Source of the DNA: Hoeflea ulvae
GTDB lineage: Bacteria > Pseudomonadota > Alphaproteobacteria > Rhizobiales > Rhizobiaceae
Assembly: GCF_026619435.1 (NCBI RefSeq)
Contig: NZ_JAOVZQ010000001.1
Location: forward strand, 317,501 to 381,500
Direction of reading: 5' to 3'
Length of the DNA: 64,000 bases
In this document: one piece after another, positions 7,885 through 19,781 of the stretch
Layout of the letters: each line of letters starts with the position of its first letter
Position numbering within the stretch: the stretch's first letter is position 1
The notes under the pieces: generated by a model
Seen by the model: the letters and a program-made list of their open reading frames with translations, nothing else
What the model was told of the DNA's origin: nothing
Database searches by the model: none
Translations under genes and position numbers: made by a program

Positions 7885-8565
7885 TCAGCCGCCGCCGCGC
7901 TGCACCTTGTGCACTTCCTCATAGGGAACCTTGAACACATTCTTGGCGAATTTGACCCCGGTGCGGACATTGAAGATCATCACCGAAGTGTCCTTGCCCT
8001 GGGCATCGCGGATGGTCCACTGCCGCAGCTCGAAGGTCTTGGGATCAAACATCAGACTGATGGTCGAATCACCGAAGATCGACTTGTTGCCGAGAATGAT
8101 CGTGGTCAGGTCCGGATCTTCCGTCACCGACTGCACCGTGTCGGCGGACAGATCGATGCGTTCCGACAGAAGCAGCTTGAGCGGCGTCTTGTCGAGCGGA
8201 TAGAGATCCCAGGTCCTGAGCTTGCGATTGCCGATCACCACGGCCTTGCCGTCGGCTATCACCCGGATCGGCGAGGGCGCCTCATAGTTGAAGCGCAGCT
8301 TGCCGGGACGGTCGATGAAGAACTTGCCGCCGGTCTGTTCGCCATTGGGGCCGAACTGGATGAACTCGCCGGTCATGGTCTTGACCGAGGAAAAATGGTC
8401 GGCCAGCCTCTGCGCCGTGTCGGACGAGCGCGCGCTGCCGGGAAATGCCAGCAGGCCGGTGGCCGCCGCCATCAGCGACAGACCCAGGCCCAACCCGCCG
8501 CCCAGGAGCGCCCGTCGCGCCGGATCATGTTGGTCTGCCGTGGTGGACGTGGTCAGTTTCGACAT
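7885..8565 (-). CDS. lolA: Outer-membrane lipoprotein carrier protein LolA
   Basis: Periplasmic chaperone that ferries lipoproteins from LolCDE to the outer membrane, 226 residues from the ATG at 8565. After a hydrophobic export signal (about residues 20-50, with ARRALLGGG at its start) the mature part carries TMTGEFIQFGPNGEQTGGKFFIDRPGKL-type repeats, RFNYEAPSP and DLYPLDKTPLKLLL, all typical of LolA. Two adjacent arginines before the hydrophobic stretch resemble a twin-arginine signal, although LolA normally uses Sec. It lies 80 bases after ftsK. Confidence 0.93.
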   Translation of the reverse strand: MSKLTTSTTADQHDPARRALLGGGLGLGLSLMAAATGLLAFPGSARSSDTAQRLADHFSSVKTMTGEFIQFGPNGEQTGGKFFIDRPGKLRFNYEAPSPIRVIADGKAVVIGNRKLRTWDLYPLDKTPLKLLLSERIDLSADTVQSVTEDPDLTTIILGNKSIFGDSTISLMFDPKTFELRQWTIRDAQGKDTSVMIFNVRTGVKFAKNVFKVPYEEVHKVQRGGG

Positions 8566-8645
8566 TGCTGTCTCCGTTTCGTTGTGCCCGTGATGTCGCG
8601 CAAGACTGCGGCGCCAGTATGACGCGCCGGGAATCGCCATGGCGG

Positions 8646-11292
8646 TCACCGCGGCTCGATGTCCTCTTCGGTCGGCACCAGGATCTCGCGCTTGCCGGCG
8701 TGATTGGCCGCACTGATGACGCCTTCGTTCTCCATCCGCTCGATCAGCGAGGCCGCCCGGTTGTAGCCGATGCCGAGACGGCGCTGGATATAGGAGGTCG
8801 ATGCCTTGCCGTCGCGCAGCACGATGGCCACCGCCTGATCGTAAGGATCGTCCGAGTCGGCCAGGTTGCCGGTTCCGGCCGGTCCGCCACCGCCGCCGCC
8901 ATCGCTCTCGTCATCATCTTCGGTGATCGAATCAAGATATTCGGGCACGCCCTGGGTCTTGAGGAACGACACCACATCCTCGACTTCCTTGTCGGAGACG
9001 AAGGGCCCGTGCACGCGCTGGATCCGCCCGCCGCCGGCCATGTACAGCATGTCACCCATGCCCAGCAGCTGCTCGCCGCCCTGCTCGCCCAGAATGGTGC
9101 GCGAATCGATCTTGGAGGTGACCTGGAAGGAGATACGGGTCGGGAAATTGGCCTTGATCGTGCCGGTGATGACATCGACCGACGGGCGCTGTGTCGCCAT
9201 GATGACATGGATGCCCGCCGCACGCGCCATCTGCGCCAGCCGCTGCACCGCGCCTTCGATGTCCTTGCCGGCGACCATCATCAGGTCGGCCATCTCGTCG
9301 ATCAGCACGACGATATAGGGCAGCGGCGTCAGATCGAATTCCTCGGTCTCGTAGACCGCCTCGCCGGTTTCCCGGTCGAAACCGGTCTGCACGGTCACTG
9401 GTGATCGGGTCGCCGGAGCTCCTGGCCTGTTCGACCCGGGCGTTGAAGCCGTCGATGTTGCGCACGCCGATCTTCGACATGTTCTTGTAGCGCTGTTCCA
9501 TCTCGCGGACGGTCCATTTCAGCGCCACAACCGCCTTTTTCGGGTCCGTCACCACCGGGGTCAGCAGATGCGGAATGCCATCATAGACCGAAAGCTCGAG
9601 CATTTTCGGATCGATCATGATCAACCGGCATTTTGACGGATCCATCCGGTACAGGATCGACAGGATCATGGTGTTGATCGCCACCGACTTGCCCGAACCG
9701 GTGGTACCCGCCACCAGCACATGCGGCATCTTGGCCAGGTCGACGATCACCGGTTCGCCGCCGATGGTCTTGCCCAGCGCCAGGCCCAGCTTGGCCTTGG
9801 AGGTTTCGAAATCGCGGCTCGCGATCAGCTCGCGCAGATAGACGGTTTCGCGTTTCTGGTTCGGCAGTTCGATGCCGATCGCGTTGCGTCCCGGAACCAC
9901 GGCGACACGCGCCGCAATGGCGCTCATCGAGCGGGCGATGTCATCGGCGAGACCGATCACGCGCGAGGACTTGATGCCCGGCGCCGGTTCGAGTTCGTAC
10001 AATGTGACCACCGGACCGGGACGGACATGGATGATCTCGCCCTTGACGCCGAAATCCTCGAGCACGCCTTCGAGCATGCGGGCATTCTGTTCAAGCTCCT
10101 GCGGCGACAACAGCGTGTCCTTGACCACATTGGGGGCTTCATTGAGCAGATGCACCGATGGCAGCGAGAAACCGTGCTCCTCGAGCATCGAGCCTTGCGC
10201 GTCGCGCTGGACGCGGGCGCCGGGCTTCGGCCGTTCGGCGGGTGCCGAGATCCGGGTGGAGGCCTGGGCCGGCCGGGCCGGCGCCGGCGCGCGGGCGGGA
10301 GCGTCCTGCGGGCGCCAGTCGGCGGCAGGATCATCATCTTCGTCGTCGAAATCACCCGACAGCACGCCCTCGGGCAGTTCCTCGTCATCAATGTCGAAGG
10401 GCGGCGCATCATCCACCGGCCTGGCCTGTCTTGCCGACACCTCGCCAAAGCCGGGCTCGACCCGCTCCGATCCTGTCGGCGGCAGGTCGCCATAGGGAGA
10501 GCCGCCGGAGCGCTCATAGTCGCTGTTGAGATCGAGCGGACCATCGGGCAGCGGGCGCAGCCTGCGCATGGCGGCGATGCCCGTCAGCCGCTTGAAACGG
10601 CCGCGCAATGTGTACCAGCCATGAACAATGGCGCCCAGCGCCAGGGCGCCGCTCGACATATCATCTTCTTCCTCGTCCTCGACCGGCCGGACTTCGGCCA
10701 CCTCGTCGCTGGCGGGACGGCCGAGCAGGCCGGCGCCATAGCCGAGCAGCCAGGCAGCGGGCGGCGCCAGCAGCAGGCCCAGAACGACGGCAACGATGCC
10801 GGAGGGGAATCCGCCGGTGAACAGCGAGGGAATCTTCAACGCCATGTCGCCAAGCACGCCGCCAAGCCCGTTGGGCAGGGGCCAGCTTTCCGAGCTCGGC
10901 ATCAGGCCGAACAGCGCCGCGGTCAGCCAGGCGCCGCCGAACCAGGCGGCACCCCGGCGCGAGATCCGGTCAACGGGGCGGTTGCGCACCAGGCCGAGCG
11001 CCCAGAACAGGGCCGGCAACAGGCCGATCACGCCGGCAAGGCCGAAAAACTGCATCACCAGGTCGGAAAACGCCGCGCCGGAAAAGCCCAGCGCATTGTG
11101 CGCATCCGCGCCATTGGCATTGGAAAAGCTCGGATCGGCGACATTCCATGTGGCCAATGCGGCAATGGCAAGTGCCAGACCGGCGAACATCGCCACGCCG
11201 GCGACGAATCTGAGCTGCCGCCGCAGCAGGTCGCCGAGCACGGAATTGCGTGATGTGACGCCTGACGAAAGAGTGGAAGAGCCTGACTGCAT
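8646..11292 (-). CDS. ftsK: DNA translocase FtsK, frameshifted near 9397
   Basis: Septal DNA pump that clears the chromosome terminus. The first frame (11292 to about 9400) gives four N-terminal membrane segments, an acidic/proline linker, and the RecA-like motor with Walker [13 protein letters not shown]. The second frame (about 9398 to 8646) resumes with [16 protein letters not shown], Walker [26 protein letters not shown], and the C-terminal gamma winged helix ([19 protein letters not shown]). Together they make a normal-length FtsK of about 880 residues. One extra base in CACTGG (9396-9401) breaks the frame; removing it restores the expected T-R-T-V. FtsK is normally essential, so a sequence error is likely. 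Confidence 0.93.
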
Positions 11293-11408
11293 GGTTCAAC
11301 GTGTCCGAATCGGGTTTTGGGCCCTGGCGACCCCATCCCGGCGAACTTACCCGCTGCGGGGTTAATGCCGCATTAACCATGGAACGATTGAGCGCGCCCG
11401 AAACGCAA

Positions 11409-11437
11409 GACGCGGCCCGGAAACTCCGGGCCGCGTC
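11409..11437 (-). terminator. Probable terminator of the first glnK-amtB operon
   Basis: A perfect 12-base stem (GACGCGGCCCGG pairing with its complement) around a five-base loop lies about 27 bases beyond the amtB stop and before the ftsK start. The T-run after the stem on the minus strand is weak (TTGCGTTT), so efficiency is uncertain. Confidence 0.6.
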
Positions 11438-12717
11438 TGTTGGGCTGGTTCGAGCGGCTGAAATCAGCCGTGATAGGCAGCTTCGCCATGCGAGGCCAGG
11501 TCAAGGCCCTGACGTTCGTCTTCGATGCTGACCCTGAGGCCCAGCGTCATGTCGACGATCTTGAACAGAACGAAGGAGGCAATGCCACACCACACGATTG
11601 TGATGCCGACCGCCGAGGCCTGGATCATGAACTGCGATCCGACGGCATAATCTTCGCCGCCGGCGCCGCCGAGACCCGGCATGTTTACGATCGCGGTGCC
11701 GAGCGCGCCGACAATGCCGCCGATGCCGTGAATGCCGAAGACGTCGGCGGTGTCGTCATAGCCGAACTTGTTCTTCACCACGGCGACAAAGTAGTAGCAG
11801 ACCGCCGAAGCGACCGCGCCCAGCGCAATGGCGCCAACCGGACCGGAGAACCCGGCGGCAGGCGTGACGGCAACCAGGCCGGCAATCATGCCCGAAACCG
11901 CGCCCAGCAGCGACGCCTTGCCGCGATGCAGGGTTTCGATCGCTGTCCAGGCCAGGATCGCGCCGGCCGTTGCGGTGAATGTGTTGATCATCGCAAGGGC
12001 TGCGCCGCCATTGGCTTCGAGATTGGAACCGGCGTTGAAGCCGAACCAGCCAAACCACAGCAGGCAGGCGCCCACCATGGTCAGCGTCATCGAGTGCGGC
12101 GCCATCATGTCACGACCGAAACCGGTCCGCTTGCCGACCATGATTGCACCGATCAGGCCGGCGATACCGGCATTGATATGCACGACGGTTCCGCCGGCAA
12201 AGTCGAATGCGCCCATCTTGAACAGCAGTCCGTTGGCGTCCCACACCATGTGGGCGACCGGGAAGTACACGAAGGTGATCCACAGCGCCACGAACAGCAT
12301 CACCGCCGAGAACCGGATGCGTTCTGCAAAGGCGCCGACGATCAGCGCCGGGGTGATGCAGGCAAATGTCATCTGGAAGGCGATGAAGATATATTCCGGG
12401 ATCATCACCCCGTCGGTGAAGGTGGCGGCTTCGCTCAACGGCGTGACACCGGCCAGGAACATCTTGGCGGTACCGCCCCAGAAAGCGCTTTCCGACCCGC
12501 CAAAGGCGAAGGAATAGCCGTAAATAACCCAGATCACCATCACCATGGCGGTGATCAGGGTGCACTGGATCAACACCGACAGCATATTCTTGGTGCGGAC
12601 CAGGCCGCCGTAAAACAGGGCCAGGCCCGGCAGGATCATCAGCAGCACCAGGATGGTCGACACCATCATGAAGGTGGTGTCGCCCTTGTCCATCGTGGTT
12701 GCGGCAATCTCGGTGGT

Positions 12718-13324
<607 letters not shown>

Positions 13325-13347
13325 TCAGGCAAGCAGTCTGTCGGTTT

Positions 13348-13367
13348 TTTGTGCAGTTTTGCGCCAA
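13348..13367. promoter_or_regulatory. NtrC-like dyad upstream of glnK copy 1
   Basis: TTTGTGCA and TGCGCCAA flank a four-base spacer and are complementary at six of eight positions, resembling an NtrC enhancer (TGCACC/GGTGCA type). The site lies about 75-90 bases upstream of the sigma-54 element, an ordinary enhancer distance. A related TTTTTTGTGCA half-site precedes copy 2 at about 15419-15429, but its second half is degenerate. Confidence 0.45.
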
Positions 13368-13447
13368 CAACTGACGGTTATTTGATCACTGCCGAAATGC
13401 GCGCCACTTCCGGACCTTGGCGGAGAGAGGTGTTTTTCCATGAAAAA

Positions 13448-13469
13448 GGGGCCCGGAAAACCGGGCCCC
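13448..13469 (-). terminator. Rho-independent terminator of the second glnK-amtB operon
   Basis: Minus strand: a nine-base perfect stem GGGGCCCGG with a four-base loop, followed directly by TTTTTC. It lies about 50 bases after the amtB copy 2 stop and separates that operon from the next glnK promoter. Confidence 0.85.
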
Positions 13470-14768
13470 AAGGCAGGGATGGACATCCACCCCGACGGGA
13501 TTCGTCACCGGGTCGGATCAGACCTTGGTGAATTCCGGATAGGCTTCGACACCGACTTCCGCCATGTCCATGCCCATCATTTCCTGTTCTTCCGTGGCAC
13601 GGATGCCGACAGTCGACTTGAGGATGAACCAGATCACGCCGGACAGCACGAAGGTGAAGACGCCGATCGACACGATGCCGAGGATCTGGGTGCCGTAGGA
13701 CATGTCCGGATTGGAGAACGGTACGATGAAGGTGCCCCAGATACCGGCCAGAAGGTGAACCGGGATCGCGCCGACAACGTCGTCGATCTTGAACTTGTCG
13801 AGCATCGGCACGGCAAACACCACGATCACGCCGCCGATGGCGCCGATGACGATGGCTGTCAGCGGCGAAGGCATCAGCGGTTCAGCGGTGATCGAGACCA
13901 GGCCGGCAAGCGCGCCGTTGAGTGCCATGGTGACATCGACCTTCTTGTACATGATCTGGGTCAGGATCATCGCGGCAACCACGCCGCCGCAGGCAGCAAG
14001 ATTGGTGTTGGCGAAGATGCGGGAGATGTCGGATGCATCACCGTTGGAACCCAGTGCCAGCTGCGATGCGCCGTTGAAGCCGAACCAGCCGAGCCACAGG
14101 ATGAACGTGCCCAGCGTGGCCAGAGCCATCGAGGAACCCGGCATCGGCGTGACCTTGCCGTCCGCACCATATTTGCCGCGGCGTGCGCCGAGGATGATGG
14201 CGCCGGCCAGAGCAGCCCAGCCGCCGACCGAGTGAACCAGCGTCGAGCCGGCAAAGTCGGAGAAGCCTGCTTCGGAAAGCCAGCCTGCGCCCCACTGCCA
14301 GGAACCGGTGATCGGGTAGAGCACACCGGTCAGGATCGCGGTGAAGATCAGGAAGGGCCACAGCTTGATGCGTTCGGCCAAGGTGCCCGAAACGATCGAA
14401 GCGGTGGTGGCGCAGAACACCATCTGGAAGAACCAGTCGGACGCAACCGAATAGTCGCCTTCATTGGCCGCACCGGCATCAGGCCAGCTATAGGGCATCG
14501 GCGTGCCGAAATAGCCGCCATTGACGTTGGTGTACATCAGCGAATAGCCGATGACCCAGAACATCAGGCCGGCGATAGAATAGAGCGCGATGTTTTTCAG
14601 GCACTGCATCGAGACGTTCTTGGACCGAACCAGGCCGGCTTCCAGCATGGCAAAGCCGGCGGCCATCCACATCACCAGGAAACCGCCGATGAGGAACAGC
14701 AGCGTGTTGAAGATGAAGGCTGTTTCCGCAGCCGTGGCGAATTCGGGTGCCGCAGCAGCTTCTGTTGC

Positions 14769-15312
<544 letters not shown>

Positions 15313-15328
15313 TCAAGAGTCGTGCCAG
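15313..15328 (-). promoter_or_regulatory. Sigma-54-type promoter of glnK copy 2
   Basis: Minus strand CTGGCACGACTCTTGA, one base different from the copy 1 element at 13261-13276 and at the same distance (about 90 bases) from the glnK start. The -24 TGGCACG is perfect; the -12 ends in TTGA rather than TTGC, as in copy 1. Confidence 0.65.
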
Positions 15329-15451
15329 TTTCGAAAAAAACTGACAACGCTTTGATAAACTGGATAAAATCAGGACAACGCAAAATAAACGGGCAGCATG
15401 CTGCAACGCAATAGTCTATTTTTTGTGCAATTATTAACGAGAGCCTAAATA

Positions 15452-16331
15452 TTAGGCTTTGGTTCGATTCCGGATCAGGCCCTCTTGCGCCACCGAGGCG
15501 ATCAAGGTGCCGTCACGCTGGTACAGGCTGCCCCGGGTGAAGCCGCGGGCGCCGTTGGAATTGGGCGAGATCCATGCTGTAGAGCAGCCAGTCATCCAGC
15601 TTGCAGGGCCTGTGAAACCACATCGCGTGATCGAGGCTCGCCACTTGCAGGCTGCGGTCAAACACCGACTTGCCATGCACGAAAAGCGCGGTGTCGAGCA
15701 GTGTCATGTCGGACAGATAGGCCAGGATCGCCGCCTGGATGATCCGGTCATCGGGCACCGGGCCGGTGGTGCGTATCCACACCTTCTGCTCGGCCTCGAG
15801 CTTGCGGTCGGAGATATAATGCTCGAGCGACAGCGGCCGCACCTCGATCGGCCGGTCCCGCTCCCAGTAGTTGCGGATATGATCCGGCGCGCCGGTCAGA
15901 AATGCTTCCCGCATTTCCTCCTTGCCCGGCAGGTCCTCCGGCGGGGTCGCATCCGGCATCGGCGCCTGGTGCTCGAGCCCGCCCTCTTCCTTCTGGAACG
16001 AGGCCGACAGCGAGAAGATGGCCTTGCCGTGCTGGATTGCCACCACCGAACGGGTTGCAAAGCTCAGCCCGTCGCGAATCCGGTCGACTTCATAGATGAT
16101 CGGCGCTTCGGGATCGCCCGGCCGCATGAAATAGCCATGCAGCGAATGTACCGGACGGTCGGCCGCAATGGTGCGCTGCGCCGCGACCAGCGCCTGGCCG
16201 ATCACCTGACCGCCAAACACCCGCTGCCAGCCGACCTGCGGGCTGGTTCCGCGGAACAGATCCTGTTCGAGCGGCTCGAGGTCAAGAACTAAGACCAGTT
16301 GTTGCATGGCAGTGAGGGCAGGACGCGACAT
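15452..16331 (-). CDS. tesB: Acyl-CoA thioesterase II, frameshifted near 15569
   Basis: Hydrolyses acyl-CoAs. Double-hotdog architecture: FRGTSPQVGWQRVFGGQVIGQAL and HSLHGYFMRPGD in the first domain, and LDHAMWFHRPCKLDDWLLYSMD in the second. The C terminus (SPNSNGARGFTRGSLYQRDG to AQEGLIRNR) is in another frame. One extra base in GCGAGATC (15565-15572) separates the halves; removing it gives the expected D-S-P-N. Corrected length is about 292 residues, normal for TesB. The stop lies in a short palindrome (15442-15458), possibly a weak terminator. It sits between ubiH and glnK, a common Rhizobiales order. Confidence 0.9.
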
Positions 16332-16462
16332 TATGGTTCTTTCGCGGAGGTGGGCTGGAAGACGAACATGCGGTATACGGTGTCCGGACGCCGCTGCAAA
16401 GTCCGCGCTTCACGCTAAAGCCTGACCATTGTAGAATCGGCGCGATTGGAAGGATCGGACTC

Positions 16463-17689
16463 TTGACCACTGAGACCCTGGATATTTTGGTCTGCGGCGC
16501 CGGCTATGTCGGCCTCTCGGCCGCGCTGGCCATCAAGCTGGCGACGCCATCGCTCAACATTGCCGTCATTGACGCTGCCCCGCCCGAGGTCTGGCGCAAG
16601 GACCAGCGCGCCTCGGCGATTGCAGCCGGCGCAAGGAAATTGCTGACGACGCTGGATGTCTGGTCATCCATCAATCCCGAGGCGCAAGCCATCAACGAGA
16701 TGATCGTGACTGATTCGCGCACCTCCGATCCGGTCCGGCCGGTGTTCCTGACCTTTGGCGGCCAGATCGAGGACGGCGGACCCTTTGCCCATATGGTGCC
16801 CAATGTCACCATGGTTGCCGCCCTGCGCGACAAGGCCGCCGAAGCAGGCCTGCCGATCCACCAATCCGCCGCCGCAACCGCCCTGAGCTTTACCGATCAA
16901 CTGGCCCGCGTCGAAACCGCCGACGGGCGGGTGTTCGAAGCCAGGCTGGTGGTCGCCGCCGACGGGGTCAAATCCACCCTTCGCGACATGGCCGGCATCA
17001 AGGTGCAGCGCTGGGACTATGGCCAGTCCGGCATTGTCGCCACCGTCGCCCATGAACGCCCGCACAATGGCCGCGCCGAGGAACATTTCCTGCCGTCCGG
17101 CCCCTTCGCCATCCTGCCGCTGAGCGGAAACCGCTCCTCGCTGGTCTGGACCGAGCGCACCGACGCCGCCAAGCGGCTGCTGGCGGAAGATGATTTCGTC
17201 TTCGAGGCCGAGCTCGAACGCCGCTTCGGGCATCATCTCGGCGCGCTTCATGTCGAGGGCGGCCGCAAGGCGTTTCCGCTCGGCCTGACGCTGGCCCGGG
17301 AATTCGTAAGGCCGCGGCTGGCGCTGGCCGGCGACGCCGCCCACGGAATTCATCCCGTTGCCGGCCAGGGGCTCAATCTCGGTTTCCGCGATGTCGCCGC
17401 CTTGGCCGAAACCGTCGTCGACGCCCACCGGCTCGGGCTCGATATCGGGGCCATGACCGTGCTCGAGCGCTACCAGACCTGGCGCCGCTTCGACACGGTG
17501 CGCATGGGCCTGACCAGCGACATCCTGACCCGGATGTTTTCCAACGACATCACGCCATTGCGGCTGATTCGCGATTTCGGCCTCGGCCTTGTCGACCGGA
17601 TGCCGGCGATGAAGAGCTATTTCATCAAGCAGGCAGCCGGCATTCCCGACGCCTCGGGCCCGCGGCTGCTCCGTGGCGAGACGATTTGA
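16463..17689 (+). CDS. UbiH/UbiF family FAD-dependent hydroxylase (ubiquinone biosynthesis)
   Basis: A 408-residue flavin monooxygenase of the UbiH/UbiF/UbiL type that hydroxylates the ubiquinone ring. It has the N-terminal Rossmann motif VCGAGYVGLSAALA, the DG motif VVAADGVKSTLR near residue 170, and the GDAAHGIHPVAGQGLNLGFRD FAD-ribityl motif near residue 300. The start is TTG 16463, with AAGGA about eight bases upstream and the family's usual beginning just after it. It is divergent from tesB. Which ring position it hydroxylates cannot be told from sequence alone. Confidence 0.88.
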   Translation: MTTETLDILVCGAGYVGLSAALAIKLATPSLNIAVIDAAPPEVWRKDQRASAIAAGARKLLTTLDVWSSINPEAQAINEMIVTDSRTSDPVRPVFLTFGGQIEDGGPFAHMVPNVTMVAALRDKAAEAGLPIHQSAAATALSFTDQLARVETADGRVFEARLVVAADGVKSTLRDMAGIKVQRWDYGQSGIVATVAHERPHNGRAEEHFLPSGPFAILPLSGNRSSLVWTERTDAAKRLLAEDDFVFEAELERRFGHHLGALHVEGGRKAFPLGLTLAREFVRPRLALAGDAAHGIHPVAGQGLNLGFRDVAALAETVVDAHRLGLDIGAMTVLERYQTWRRFDTVRMGLTSDILTRMFSNDITPLRLIRDFGLGLVDRMPAMKSYFIKQAAGIPDASGPRLLRGETI

Positions 17690-17726
17690 ATCGGGGTGAC
17701 CGGAGCTGCGCCGCGCCGGAATCCGC

Positions 17727-18674
17727 TCAGAGGTTCCAGCTGAATCCGGTTGCCTTTTCCGAGACCTCCCACAGCCTCGCCATGACAGCTTTGTCATGGG
17801 CGTGTGGTTCCAGCGTGCCCTTGCCGACCGGGCCCACGAACTCCATGCGACCCGTGGGACCGTAGAGCGCGCGCGGCTGCAAGTGACTTTCGGTGGCGCA
17901 CATGACTTCGGGATAGGCGCCTCTTTCCGCAGACTGGACCATGGGCGATTTGGTCATGAGCCACCAGGCAAACCGCGTCAGGCGACCGCCGCTGGTGCTG
18001 ATCAGGGATGTCGCCGACGACCCCGGATGACAGACATAGATGTCGACGTTCTTGCTGGCTGCCCTGGCGCGGTCCTGCAATTCATAGGCAAACATCATTT
18101 GCGCCAGCTTGCTCTGGCTGTACACCGGGTTGGCGCTGTAGTTTCTGTCCCAGTTCATGTCGTCGAACTGGATCGTTCTGCTTCCCAGCTTGTAGCCGAG
18201 ACTTGCCACGACCACGATCCGGCCTCCTGTCACATCGATGCGGTCGAACAGCATCCCGCTCAGGACGAAATGACCGTAATGATTGGTGCCCAGCTGGCTT
18301 TCGAATCCGTCAACTGTCAGTTTCTGTGTCGGCACCTGTGCGATGGCTGCATTGCATATCAGCGCGTCAATTCGCGGCGTGGTTTCGAGCACCACCTGCG
18401 CTGCTGCCCGCACGCTGGCCAGGTCAGACAAGTCCAGACGGACGAAACTCACGTCAGCATCTGCACCGAACTCCTGTTTCAGCTCCCTTACGGCCGCAGC
18501 CGATCTTTCTGCGCTGCGGTTCAGCATCACAACCTTCGCACCCTTCGACAAGAGGATGCGCGTGGCCGCAAACCCCGCACCGGCATTGCCTCCGGTAATG
18601 ACATAGGTCTTGCCCTTCAGTGAGCCGAGGCGTTCGGGCGTCCAGCCCTCGGGTCCGAATGTCGTGTCTGCCAT
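17727..18674 (-). CDS. SDR family NAD(P)-dependent oxidoreductase (retinol-dehydrogenase/POR-like)
   Basis: A 315-residue short-chain dehydrogenase. The cofactor motif is TGGNAGAGFAATRILLSKGA (GxxxGxG variant), with LDLSDLASV for adenine contact, ICNAAIA as the NNAG variant, and NPVYSQSKLAQ as the YxxxK site. The long C terminus with MCATESHLQPRALYGPTGRME resembles light-independent relatives of protochlorophyllide reductase and retinol dehydrogenases. AGGAA precedes ATG 18674. It is divergent from an AraC regulator that probably controls it. The substrate is unknown. Confidence 0.85.
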   Translation of the reverse strand: MADTTFGPEGWTPERLGSLKGKTYVITGGNAGAGFAATRILLSKGAKVVMLNRSAERSAAAVRELKQEFGADADVSFVRLDLSDLASVRAAAQVVLETTPRIDALICNAAIAQVPTQKLTVDGFESQLGTNHYGHFVLSGMLFDRIDVTGGRIVVVASLGYKLGSRTIQFDDMNWDRNYSANPVYSQSKLAQMMFAYELQDRARAASKNVDIYVCHPGSSATSLISTSGGRLTRFAWWLMTKSPMVQSAERGAYPEVMCATESHLQPRALYGPTGRMEFVGPVGKGTLEPHAHDKAVMARLWEVSEKATGFSWNL

Positions 18675-18843
18675 GGTCTGGTTCCTCATACCGCCGGCGG
18701 CGGGCCGTGCGTTGGGTGAGCGCTGATCTGATCATGTAGATAACTCTCACATAGCCACTAAGACAGGCGATATCGTCGCATATATTTGCCTGATTGTATC
18801 ATCGCGGTTGCCAATGCCTTCGCGGCGGTCATAGATTGATCGC

Positions 18844-19737
18844 ATGAGCAAACACCATATCCTGAAAATGATCCAAGGCAGGATCGTCGAAGACGGCCTT
18901 TTCGAAACAGGGGTGGCGGGGGTCAGGCTATTTCGGGCCACCGCTGCTGTTCCCTGCGCCCCCGCGGTGTATGAACCCTGCGTGATTGCCATCTTGAGCG
19001 GAGCCAAGGAAGCCGTGCTCGATGGTGAGCGTTATATCTATGACGAGAGCCGCTACATGTGCTGTCCGACATCGATGCCGGTGAAAGCGGGGACGCCCAC
19101 AGCTTCACCGGACAACCCCTTGTTAGGCGTGATGATTTCACTGGACCAGCGCGTGATGAACCAGTTGGCGCTTGAGATGGAGAACGCCGGGAGTGCGATC
19201 CGGCCAGACGCGGGCAGTGCAGGCGCGCAAGGGATAAGGCTCGCGCGGTGGGACGCAGCATTTACCGACGCCCTGATGCGAATCCTGCAACTGGGCGATG
19301 ACGACACCGACACCGCTATCCTTGGTACCGCGCGCCTGCGGGAACTCTGCTACGCGATCTTGAAAGGCGAAGCTGGCCATTTTGCCAGACGGGCCTTTGG
19401 CGCAGGCAATGCCATCGCCCGGTCCATTGCGCATGTATCTTCCAACCTGGACGCACCGGTGTCGATCGACGACATGGCCGCCCGCGCGCATATGAGCCGC
19501 GCCGCGTTTCACCGCAAATTCAAGCAGGCAACCACGATGTCGCCCATACAATTTGTGAAATCCATGCGTCTCAACACTGCCGCGATGAAAATTGCGGGGG
19601 GCATCACCGTGAACCAGGCGGCGATGGAGGTGGGCTATGTGAGCCCGTCGCAATTCAGCCGCGAGTTCAAACGGATGTATGGCCAGTCCCCGCGGCAATG
19701 GAGCGACATCCAGACCGGCCCGCAATCCGTGGCCTGA
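18844..19737 (+). CDS. AraC family transcriptional regulator
   Basis: A 297-residue regulator. The N-terminal two thirds form an AraC_N-type sensing domain (LFRATAAVPCAPAVYEPCV, then YMCCPTSMPVKAGTPTASP). The C terminus holds two helix-turn-helix motifs: ISIDDMAARAHMSRAAFHRKFK-like and ITVNQAAMEVGYVSPSQFSREFKRMYG. The 169-base divergent interval with the SDR gene suggests it regulates that gene, as is common for this subclass next to oxidoreductases. The inducer is unknown. Confidence 0.9.
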   Translation: MSKHHILKMIQGRIVEDGLFETGVAGVRLFRATAAVPCAPAVYEPCVIAILSGAKEAVLDGERYIYDESRYMCCPTSMPVKAGTPTASPDNPLLGVMISLDQRVMNQLALEMENAGSAIRPDAGSAGAQGIRLARWDAAFTDALMRILQLGDDDTDTAILGTARLRELCYAILKGEAGHFARRAFGAGNAIARSIAHVSSNLDAPVSIDDMAARAHMSRAAFHRKFKQATTMSPIQFVKSMRLNTAAMKIAGGITVNQAAMEVGYVSPSQFSREFKRMYGQSPRQWSDIQTGPQSVA

Positions 19738-19781
19738 TGTCATCATCGGGCTGAATTCGTGCGGACGCAGGCAAATCCGGC

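Noticed and set aside
15442..15458. Palindrome AGCCTAA-ATA-TTAGGCT at the tesB stop as a strong terminator
   Set aside because: The stem is short and AT-rich and no T-run follows directly on the minus strand. It is noted only as a possible weak terminator.
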